A stretch of DNA of 30,937 bases from assembly GCA_900754755.1 (NCBI GenBank), contig CAAEEC010000044.1:1-30937 (forward strand). The letters are read 5' to 3'. The position numbers and the translations under genes are program-made. Source of the DNA: Clostridia bacterium (GTDB lineage Bacteria > Bacillota > Clostridia > Christensenellales > Aristaeellaceae). Positions 24,721-30,937 of this stretch are shown piece after piece; the stretch's first letter is position 1, and the number at the start of each line of letters is the position of its first letter. The notes under the pieces were generated by a model, which made no database searches, was not told the DNA's origin, and saw nothing but the letters and a program-made list of their open reading frames with translations.

Positions 24721-26109
24721 GTGCGGAAGGTGGCGGCGGTTTGCCTTCTCCTGCTGGCGCTCGCCTGCCTGGGCGCGCGGGCGGAGACGGAACGGGAAGC
24801 CTATGTGGTCAGCACGGACGACGGCATGCCCATGGTCGTGGGGCGCAATGGAGAACTGATCTATCCCAGCGGGCAATTCACATCCATCTATGATTTGCTC
24901 TATGGGGACGAGGGTACGCAACTCTTCGCCGTGAGCGACGGAAAACATACCGTGACGGATGAATACGGCTGGGAAAGCGCGCTGGAAGCGCTGGCGGACG
25001 CGCAGGGCAACGTGCTCACGGATATGCGCTATTCGCTGTGGAGCTATTGCCCCGGATCGGATAGCGTGATCTTTGCGCGCGATGGGTTGATGGGCGCGCT
25101 GGACGCGCAGGGCAACGAGCTGTTCGCCGGCCCCTACGAGCAACTGGAGGACATCGGCGACAGCTTTCTCGCCATGAAAGGCGGCGCGCTCGTGGCCATC
25201 GACCGCGCGGGCAACGAAACGGATACCGGCATCGCCTGCGAAGGATTCTTCGTCAGCGGCGACCGCGCCTGCGTCACGGACGCGGATGGCGTCACCCGCA
25301 TTTTGGATGAGCGCGGCACGACCGTCGCGCAGCTGGCAGAAGGGCAAAATGTGAGCTACGCGGCGGGCCCCTATTTTGTGGTGTACGGCCAGGGCGACGC
25401 CTTCTTTTCCCCCGTGGGCCTGCTCGACCGGAATGGCCAGGAAGCTTTGCCCATGGTGTATTCCAGCATTGCCCTTTATGAGGGCGTTCCCGGCGCGCCC
25501 ATCGTGGCGGAAGCGGCGGGCGGCGCGGCCCTCTTCGACGTGGTTACGCTGGAAAACACCGGCTTTATTCCCCTCAAGGAAAACGGCTGGATTTCCGTGC
25601 CGGGAGGGAACCGGCTGGTGGCGTACGATCCGGACGGGCCGGAGCAAGTATACGATTATCAAGGGAATTTCATCGGCACGCTGCCCGAAAACGCTTCCCT
25701 GTATGGCGGCGCTACGTTTAGCGACGGAGGCGAGACCGTATTCAGCCTGTATCAATATGACGGCGCAGGGGAATCCACCTGCTACCTGGTGGACGCGCAG
25801 TTAAACCGCGTGGGCGAAGAGGCGTATCGCCAGATTTCCTTTGTGAGTTGGCAAAATGGGCAGGGGCGCTATATTGTCGTGGACTACGATACCGTGCCCA
25901 TGGATGGTTACGAAAGCTACGTGCCCGGCAGCATGCGCAACGCCCTAATCGACGAGGCAGGCAATCCGCTGCTGGCCATGGAATACGAATCCATGACGGC
26001 CCTCGCGCCAGACCGCTACTGGGTCAAGCGCGTGGACGAATGGGGACTCATCGACGAGACCGGCCACTGGTATTATCGCCAGAGCGCCTATACCGAGCTA
26101 ATGGATTGA
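24721..26109 (+). CDS. Secreted WG-repeat protein
   Basis: A 462-residue exported protein. Residues 1-21 are a signal peptide (RKVAAVCLLLLALACLGARA) that could be cut after ARA; Cys16 is not in a good lipobox. The rest is built from degenerate WG-type repeats: DEYGWESALEALADAQGNVL, MGALDAQGNELF, VGLLDRNGQEALP, NALIDEAGNPLL and EWGLIDETGHWYY, each a strand-turn unit ending in a D-x-x-G turn. Such proteins are common in Firmicutes and of unknown role. The start is GTG at 24721 behind a GAGGGGGGA site. It is followed after 14 bases by a phosphate-binding-like protein, so the two may act together outside the membrane. Confidence 0.8.
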   Translation: MRKVAAVCLLLLALACLGARAETEREAYVVSTDDGMPMVVGRNGELIYPSGQFTSIYDLLYGDEGTQLFAVSDGKHTVTDEYGWESALEALADAQGNVLTDMRYSLWSYCPGSDSVIFARDGLMGALDAQGNELFAGPYEQLEDIGDSFLAMKGGALVAIDRAGNETDTGIACEGFFVSGDRACVTDADGVTRILDERGTTVAQLAEGQNVSYAAGPYFVVYGQGDAFFSPVGLLDRNGQEALPMVYSSIALYEGVPGAPIVAEAAGGAALFDVVTLENTGFIPLKENGWISVPGGNRLVAYDPDGPEQVYDYQGNFIGTLPENASLYGGATFSDGGETVFSLYQYDGAGESTCYLVDAQLNRVGEEAYRQISFVSWQNGQGRYIVVDYDTVPMDGYESYVPGSMRNALIDEAGNPLLAMEYESMTALAPDRYWVKRVDEWGLIDETGHWYYRQSAYTELMD

Positions 26110-26123
26110 GGAGGAACAAATCC

Positions 26124-26996
26124 ATGATCAAACGATGCTGCGCCATTTTTGTGAGCGCGCTGCTGCTCTTTGGCTGCGCGCTGGCCGAAGCGCCCCATTA
26201 TTCCCCGGAAGACTATCCCCGCGTGGACGGTTCCACGGCCACGCTGCCGCTGAGCTACGCGCTGATGCAGCAGGTGTGCGGCGTGAGCGAGGAAGAGGCG
26301 AAAATCGCCATCACGCACACCAAAACCACGGAATCCTTCTATGCCCTGGTGGACGGAGCGGCGGATCTGCTGCTCGTGTACGCGCCGGAAGCGAGCGCTT
26401 TGGAATACGCCGAGGACAGGGGCGAGGAGCTTTTGATGCAGCCCATCACGCGCGACGCGCTGGTGTTCCTCGTCAACGCGGATAACCCCGTAACTTCCCT
26501 CTCGCAGGAGGAAGCCGTGGGCATCTATTCCGGCGAAATCACCAATTGGAGCGAAGTAGGCGGCGAGGACCGGCCCATCGTGGCCTACCAGCGCGTGGAG
26601 GCTTCGGGCAGCCAGGTGATGATGCGCGCGCAGGTGATGAAGGATGTGGAAATGATGGACGCGCCCACCGAGCTGCGGCCCGGCGAAATGGGCGAGCTGA
26701 TCGACCGCGTCGCCTCCTATAAAAACACGGCCAACGCCATCGGCTATTCGGTGTATTACTACGCGCACAACATGTACGCGCAGGACGGCGTCCGCCTGCT
26801 CGCCATCGACGGCGTGCAGCCTTCCAACGAAACCATCGCCTCGGGCGAATACCCCTATTGCCAGGATGTGTACGCGGTGATCCGCGCGGACGAGCCGGAG
26901 GATTCCCCGGCGCGCATTCTCTTCAACTATCTGCAAACGGAAGAATGCCGCGACCTCATCGAGGCCGCCGGCTATGTGCGCCTAGCGGCGCAGTAA
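26124..26996 (+). CDS. PstS-like extracellular substrate-binding protein
   Basis: A 290-residue exported protein of the PBP type 2 (phosphate-binding) family. The N-terminus is a signal peptide with a borderline lipobox (LLFGC, Cys18) or a type I site after ALA. Phosphate-contact-like loops are DGSTATLPLS at about 32-41 and EASGSQVMM (compare SGTR in PstS), with IYSGEITNWSEVGG, a typical PstS phrase, between. No pst permease genes follow, so it may serve a distant transporter or be a binding or sensing protein. GAGGAGGAAC precedes the ATG. A terminator follows at 27012. Confidence 0.83.
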   Translation: MIKRCCAIFVSALLLFGCALAEAPHYSPEDYPRVDGSTATLPLSYALMQQVCGVSEEEAKIAITHTKTTESFYALVDGAADLLLVYAPEASALEYAEDRGEELLMQPITRDALVFLVNADNPVTSLSQEEAVGIYSGEITNWSEVGGEDRPIVAYQRVEASGSQVMMRAQVMKDVEMMDAPTELRPGEMGELIDRVASYKNTANAIGYSVYYYAHNMYAQDGVRLLAIDGVQPSNETIASGEYPYCQDVYAVIRADEPEDSPARILFNYLQTEECRDLIEAAGYVRLAAQ

Positions 26997-27011
26997 CGCG
27001 CAAATCCCATA

Positions 27012-27040
27012 GGCCGTCAAACAGTTGGCGGCCTGTTTTA
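27012..27040 (+). terminator. Intrinsic terminator after the PstS-like gene
   Basis: GGCCGTCAA, loop ACAG, TTGGCGGCC (one G-U pair), then TGTTTTA. It starts 15 bases after the stop codon and ends the WG-repeat/PstS-like operon. Confidence 0.8.
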
Positions 27041-27173
27041 TGCGCCGTTTTTGTGAAAAGGCTCTATGCCGGGAACCCAACGGGGCCGTATGCGCGTCCA
27101 AGAAACGCCGGAATTCCGGCAAAAAATCCGCCACAAAATTCTTCCAAAATAGCCCCCAAAGTTCGCGCGTATG

Positions 27174-27182
27174 TGGTATAAT
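27174..27182 (+). promoter_or_regulatory. Extended -10 promoter of the PBP gene
   Basis: TGGTATAAT gives a perfect -10 (27177-27182) with the extended TG. The -35 position (CCCCAA region) is poor. It lies 36 bases ahead of the PBP start. The gap from 27041 to 27170 has no gene, only a 14-bp palindrome (27107-27120). Confidence 0.6.
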
Positions 27183-27217
27183 GGAAATGGTGACACTTTG
27201 GATATAAGGAGGCAGAG

Positions 27218-29659
27218 ATGGCCAAAAGCTTTTTTAAGCCCCGGCACAACGACAACAATTTTGTGCTGGCCGTGGGCATGACGGCGGCAAAAATGCTCCT
27301 GTTTGTGGTGCTGCTGCTCATGGTTTCCGGGGGCGGCCTGCTGTTGGGCGTGGCCAAGGCGTGGATCGAAACCGCGCCGGAGCTGGACCTGAGCGTGTTC
27401 AATTCGCAGGCGCAAACCTCGTTTATCTACGACAAATACGGCACGCTGGTCACGGAATTTTCTGGCACGGAAAACCGCATCAACGTGACGCTGGATGAGG
27501 TGCCGCAGAACCTGATCGACGCGGTGATCGCCGTGGAGGACGCGCGCTTTTACGAGCACAACGGCGTGGATGTGAAGCGCATTGTGGGCGCGTTTGTGCA
27601 GAACCTGCTCAACAATTCCATGCAGGGCGGTTCCACCATCACCCAGCAGTTGATTAAACTAACCATGCTTTCCAGCGAGCAGACCTATAAGCGCAAATTG
27701 CAGGAGGCCTATCTGGCGCTGCAGTTGGAAGAGCAGGTGAGCAAAGAGCAGATTTTGCAGGAATACCTCAACACCATCTTCATGGGCGGCTCGGTATATG
27801 GCGTGAAGGCTGCCGCGCTGGATTATTTCGGCAAGGATCTGGTGGAGCTTTCCCTGCGCGAATGCGCCATGCTGGCGCGGATGATCCGCAGCCCCAACAA
27901 CTACAACCCCCGCCGCTGTTACTACACGCTCAACACGCCCGAAAAGTGCGAGGACGGCGCGGATTATGTGCTGGAATTGATGTTGGAGCAGGGCTACATC
28001 ACCCAGGCGGAATACGACCAGGCCATGAGCGAGCGGCTGACCGTGATGCCCACCAGTTCCACCGGCGAAATGTACGACCACGCCTATTTTGTGGAATATG
28101 CGATTTACGACGTGGTGACCAAAATGCTGCGCCAGGAAAACCTGGAGGACAACGCCACCAACCGCAACGCCATGGAAAACCGGCTGCGCACCGGCGGCTA
28201 TCACATCTACACAACGCTCGACCCCGCCGTGCAGCAGGCCGTGCAGGATACGCTTTCCAACTGGGACAAATATCCGGAAACGCGCTATGAAGCCGACGCG
28301 TCCTATCAGGCCTCCCTGGGCGGCGGCGAATACAAAGAAGTGGCGCAACCGCAGGCGGCCGTTGCCATTACGGATTGGCGCACGGGCGCGCTGGTAGCCA
28401 TCGTCGGCGGCCGGGATGAACCCACGCAAAAGTGGGAGCTCAACCGCGCCTATCAGATGGATATGCCGGTGGGTTCTTCCTTAAAACCCCTTTCGGTGTA
28501 TGGCCCGGCGATCGATTTGGGCTATTCGCCCGCCACGCCGGTGCTCAACCTGCCCATCCCCATCGACGGCTGGGTGAGCGAGCGGGGCTATCCCAACAAC
28601 TATGGCGGCGGCGGCTGGACGGGCGTGGAAAGCATGCGCCGCGCCATGACCAAATCGCACAACTACGCCACGGCGCAGGCCTTGTTTGAATACGTGACCA
28701 TCGACAATTCCGTGGCCTACCTCAAGCGGCTGGGCGTGAGCGACGAGCGCATCGACGCCACCGGTTCCGGCCTGGCGCTGGGCTCTTCGGGCGTTACGCC
28801 GCTGGAAATGGCGGCCGCCTTTGGCGCGGTGGCCAATTCGGGCGTGTATCTGGAGCCCTACGCCTTCACGGAAGTGCGCTATGCCGATAACCAGACCGTG
28901 TACCTGCGCGCCACGGATTTGCAAATCTCGCGACAGGCCTTTAAGGAGTCCACCGCCTGGCTGCTGGTGGATATGCTGGAGGATTGCGTGAGCAGCAGCG
29001 GCACGGGCAGCCGCGCCCGCTTTGGCAACATGACGGTGGCGGGCAAAACCGGCACCAACTCGGACGCGCGCGGCGTGTTCTTCGCCGGCATGACCGGCTA
29101 CTATTCCTGCGCGCTGTGGATCGGGCATGACAATTACCGCCCGCTCGCCTCGGACGCGACCGGCGGCTCCTTCGCCGCGCCGCTGTGGGCGGCGGCCATG
29201 GAGGCGGCCCATACCAGCGCGGGCTACACGGAGGATAGGCCCATCGTGACCAAATCCGCGGAGGAAGTGGGGCTGGTGCGCTGCACCGTATGCTCGGTTT
29301 CCGGCATGCTGGCCACGGACGCCTGCCGCAACGATATCGATGGCTATGGCACCACCACGGATTATTTCCTCGCTGGCACGGAGCCCACGACGCAGTGCAA
29401 CATGCACCGCGCGGTCACGCTGTGTTCGCAATCGCACATGCTGCCCGGCCCCAATTGCTATGCCACGGAAATTTATGGCATTGTGTACGCGCCCGAGGGG
29501 CATCCGCTGCGCATGGCGGAATCCGCCTCCACGGTGCATCGCTATTTCACCTATGCCACCAACTCGCGCGAGGAACCGTCCATTCCCACCTGCGACCAGT
29601 GTACGGGCTACTATTATCCGCCCTATTATAACGACCCCAATCTATACCCGGGGTATTGA
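27218..29659 (+). CDS. Class A penicillin-binding protein (transglycosylase/transpeptidase)
   Basis: An 813-residue bifunctional peptidoglycan synthase. One N-terminal membrane helix (about 24-46) anchors it. The GT51 glycosyltransferase domain has catalytic Glu107 in EDARFYEH and GGSTITQQLIK (137-147). The transpeptidase has S420-x-x-K423 in VGSSLKPL, SHN at 480-482 and KTG at 610-612. After about 690 comes a Cys-rich tail (RCTVCS, DACRND, QCNMH, TLCSQ, GPNCYA, CDQC) ending in a Tyr/Pro-rich stretch. Such tails occur in clostridial PBPs; their role is not known to me. AAGGAGG precedes the ATG. It is monocistronic or nearly so: a strong terminator follows 7 bases after the stop. Confidence 0.95.
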   Translation: MAKSFFKPRHNDNNFVLAVGMTAAKMLLFVVLLLMVSGGGLLLGVAKAWIETAPELDLSVFNSQAQTSFIYDKYGTLVTEFSGTENRINVTLDEVPQNLIDAVIAVEDARFYEHNGVDVKRIVGAFVQNLLNNSMQGGSTITQQLIKLTMLSSEQTYKRKLQEAYLALQLEEQVSKEQILQEYLNTIFMGGSVYGVKAAALDYFGKDLVELSLRECAMLARMIRSPNNYNPRRCYYTLNTPEKCEDGADYVLELMLEQGYITQAEYDQAMSERLTVMPTSSTGEMYDHAYFVEYAIYDVVTKMLRQENLEDNATNRNAMENRLRTGGYHIYTTLDPAVQQAVQDTLSNWDKYPETRYEADASYQASLGGGEYKEVAQPQAAVAITDWRTGALVAIVGGRDEPTQKWELNRAYQMDMPVGSSLKPLSVYGPAIDLGYSPATPVLNLPIPIDGWVSERGYPNNYGGGGWTGVESMRRAMTKSHNYATAQALFEYVTIDNSVAYLKRLGVSDERIDATGSGLALGSSGVTPLEMAAAFGAVANSGVYLEPYAFTEVRYADNQTVYLRATDLQISRQAFKESTAWLLVDMLEDCVSSSGTGSRARFGNMTVAGKTGTNSDARGVFFAGMTGYYSCALWIGHDNYRPLASDATGGSFAAPLWAAAMEAAHTSAGYTEDRPIVTKSAEEVGLVRCTVCSVSGMLATDACRNDIDGYGTTTDYFLAGTEPTTQCNMHRAVTLCSQSHMLPGPNCYATEIYGIVYAPEGHPLRMAESASTVHRYFTYATNSREEPSIPTCDQCTGYYYPPYYNDPNLYPGY

Positions 29660-29665
29660 TGCAAA

Positions 29666-29698
29666 AGCGTCCATTGCGAAAGCAACGGGCGCTTTTTT
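29666..29698 (+). terminator. Intrinsic terminator after the PBP gene
   Basis: AGCGTCCATTGC, loop GAAA, GCAACGGGCGCT followed by a TTTTTT run ending at 29698. It is a stable GNRA-type loop with one G-U and one mismatch. Confidence 0.85.
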
Positions 29699-29766
29699 AT
29701 GCGCCGCGCGGCGCGGTTAACCTTCCCTCTTTTGGGAAAGCTAAGGGACAAAAGGAGGGAAGAAAC

Positions 29767-30285
29767 ATGCCTATGGCTCCCAAGACTTTGCAAAACCTGA
29801 AGAGCGCGTTTCATGCGGAAACGGGCGTATATTTCAAATACACGCTCTGGGCCGACCGCGCCCGCAAGGCCGGGCACCACGCGGTGGGCACGCTATTCGA
29901 CCAGGTGGCGCGCAACGAATGGGCGCACGCCAAAATTTGGTACAAGCGCCTCAACCAGGAGATGGACACGCAGGAGGCGCTGCTCGCGGCGGCGGGCGGC
30001 GAACACCACGAATGGAGCGAGATGTACGCGCAATGGGCCGATGAAGCGCGCGACGAGGGCGAACTAGCGGTGGAAAAGCTGTTTCGCCAAGTGGCCGCCA
30101 TCGAGGCGGATCACGAGGGAAAATTTCGCCGCATGGCGCAACAGCTCGCCAACGGGGAAGAATTCCAGTCCGCGCAGCCGGTCAAGTGGGTGTGCGCGAA
30201 TTGCGGCTATATACACGAAGGTGCGCGGCCGCCGGAAATTTGCCCCGTTTGCGAACATCCCCAGGGCTATTTCGCCCGGCAATGA
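29767..30285 (+). CDS. rbr: Rubrerythrin
   Basis: A 172-residue diiron protein that reduces peroxide in anaerobes. The four-helix ferritin-like part carries iron ligands in FHAETG (Glu18), RNEWAH (Glu51, His54) and AIEADHEGKF (Glu113, His116), with further Glu in the GEHHEW and DEARDE stretches. The C-terminal rubredoxin-like domain has CANCGYIHEG (Cys143, Cys146) and EICPVCEHPQ (Cys159, Cys162). The ATG at 29767 follows AAAGGAGGGA; a start at 29656 would overlap the PBP terminator. It sits between the PBP and a zinc-ribbon membrane protein, with no other oxidative stress gene nearby. Confidence 0.93.
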   Translation: MPMAPKTLQNLKSAFHAETGVYFKYTLWADRARKAGHHAVGTLFDQVARNEWAHAKIWYKRLNQEMDTQEALLAAAGGEHHEWSEMYAQWADEARDEGELAVEKLFRQVAAIEADHEGKFRRMAQQLANGEEFQSAQPVKWVCANCGYIHEGARPPEICPVCEHPQGYFARQ

Positions 30286-30365
30286 AAAATCTTCTTTTCC
30301 CGTTATGATTTGCCACCGGGCGGGCAATGCTAAGTTCGAATCCAAGAGAAGTGGAGGTCTCAACC

Positions 30366-30812
30366 ATGAATATCTGCCCCAAATGCCTCAGCAAGAATCC
30401 TGCCTGCGCCAACTGGTGCGAAAACTGCGGCGAAATGCTGCTGCCGGATGCCCAGCCCAAGCCCGAAAAGCCGCGCGCGTTCTTCAAGGAATACTGGTAT
30501 GAGCCCACGAGCGCAAAGGCGAAATTCATTCGCTTTGTCGCCGCCGTCGCCCTGCTGGCGGGCCTATACTGGAGCTATACGGTAGCCAAGGCCGTGCTGT
30601 TCACCGAAAACACGCTGGCGTTCGACGGCGTGTTTGACCAACTCATCGCTATGCTGCCCGATATCGGCCTGGTGTGCGCATGCGTGTTCGCGACCATCGC
30701 GGTATACATCGCGCTGCGCTCTTTCGCGGAAATTGTGCAAAATTCCACGGTCAACCGCTCCATGAACGAATTTATGATGCGCAAACTCGAACGGCTAGAA
30801 GAAAACCGCTAA
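30366..30812 (+). CDS. Zinc-ribbon membrane protein of unknown function
   Basis: A 148-residue protein. Residues 4-21 form a zinc ribbon (CPKC then CENC; Cys4, Cys7, Cys18, Cys21), followed by a Pro/Lys linker, two hydrophobic helices (about 55-82 and 95-120) and a basic, charged C-terminal tail (MNEFMMRKLERLEENR). Such ribbon-plus-membrane proteins are frequent in Clostridia and uncharacterised. The ATG at 30366 follows GGAGG; an extension to 30327 lacks a ribosome binding site. It lies 80 bases after rubrerythrin without an obvious terminator between, so co-transcription is possible. Confidence 0.8.
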   Translation: MNICPKCLSKNPACANWCENCGEMLLPDAQPKPEKPRAFFKEYWYEPTSAKAKFIRFVAAVALLAGLYWSYTVAKAVLFTENTLAFDGVFDQLIAMLPDIGLVCACVFATIAVYIALRSFAEIVQNSTVNRSMNEFMMRKLERLEENR

Positions 30813-30819
30813 CGGCGCA

Positions 30820-30853
30820 AACCGGGACTGCCCGCAAAAAGGCAGCCCCGGTT
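30820..30853 (+). terminator. Hairpin after the zinc-ribbon gene
   Basis: AACCGGGACTGCC (30820-30832) pairs with GGCAGCCCCGGTT (30841-30853) around CGCAAAAA, with one mismatch. It is placed 8 bases after the stop. The following TTCTG is a weak U-run, so termination is likely but not certain. Confidence 0.55.
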
Positions 30854-30859
30854 CTGATC

Positions 30860-30937
30860 GCCCACAAACCTGCGGTTTGCGGGCGAGATTTCCCGATTGC
30901 TTGTCTACGCACCGCTTCGCGTGCTTCGACGGCCAGC
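30860..30937. repeat. Hairpin-rich window end, possible dispersed repeat
   Basis: GCCCACAAACC/GGTTTGCGGGC (30860-30884) forms another small hairpin, then comes a GC-rich run with GCTTCGACGGC at 30923-30933, the same 11 bases as 56-66. No gene is visible. It probably belongs to the same kind of intergenic repeat as the left end. Confidence 0.35.

Noticed and set aside
24559..25755. 398-residue leftward frame opposite the WG-repeat gene
   Set aside because: The rightward frame has a signal peptide, repeats and a ribosome binding site. The leftward one has none of these and would overlap the lyase promoter.
27107..27120. Perfect palindrome GCCGGAATTCCGGC followed by AAAAAA
   Set aside because: The A-run is on the wrong side for a rightward terminator and no leftward gene needs one here. 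It could be an operator, but nothing supports that.

Overview
This window looks like chromosomal DNA of a high-GC anaerobe of the Clostridia type. A Christensenellales-like relative is my guess. The reasons are AGGAGG-type ribosome binding sites throughout, a type III glutamine synthetase, a rubrerythrin, a clostridial-style class A PBP with a Cys-rich tail, WG-repeat and zinc-ribbon membrane proteins, and sigma-A promoters close to TTGACA-N17-TATAAT. No tRNA, rRNA, CRISPR array, transposase or phage module was seen. Nearly all of the window is coding. The main non-coding stretches are the two window ends, which are rich in small hairpins and share an 11-base word, and the promoter regions.

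Layout. (1) 238-6117 is a divergent catabolic island. Leftward: a TIM-barrel sugar-phosphate isomerase/epimerase, a GntR/LacI-type regulator and an SGNH hydrolase. Rightward: a D-2-hydroxyacid dehydrogenase, an iron-dependent alcohol dehydrogenase and a nitrilase-family amidase. The two arms leave a 236-bp intergenic region with two facing promoters, each carrying a related 8-bp palindrome (TGTATACA, TGTTAACA) that is probably the operator of the regulator. (2) 6343-10610 is a rightward run: an RlmI-like rRNA methyltransferase, an RluA-type pseudouridine synthase, a small holin-4-type membrane protein and a three-gene zinc/manganese ABC importer. (3) 10653-12827 (leftward) is an unusual secreted protein whose N-terminal half looks like a beta-propeller and whose C-terminal half looks like an extracellular solute-binding protein. 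(4) 13094-13627 is an HdeD/DUF308 membrane protein. (5) 13824-20074 (leftward) is the F-type ATP synthase operon atpB-E-F-A-G-D-C. (6) 20350-23502 (leftward) is glutamine synthetase III with a histidine phosphatase and a 96-residue unknown. (7) 23660-24562 is a DapA/NanA-family lyase. (8) 24721-26996 (rightward) is a secreted WG-repeat protein followed by a PstS-like binding protein. (9) 27218-30812 (rightward) is a class A PBP, rubrerythrin and a zinc-ribbon membrane protein.

The most notable point is in the ATP synthase operon. There is no atpH (delta) gene: atpF overlaps atpA by 14 bases. Instead AtpA carries about 76 extra N-terminal residues that read as a complete C-terminal domain of the delta/OSCP subunit, fused directly to a normal alpha subunit. 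The N-terminal helical domain of delta, which normally docks on alpha, is missing from the operon. This implies a rebuilt peripheral-stalk connection, with up to three delta C-terminal domains per enzyme. The c subunit also has a signal-peptide-like leader and an acidic spacer. These are readings of the sequence by eye; no database or structure search was possible.
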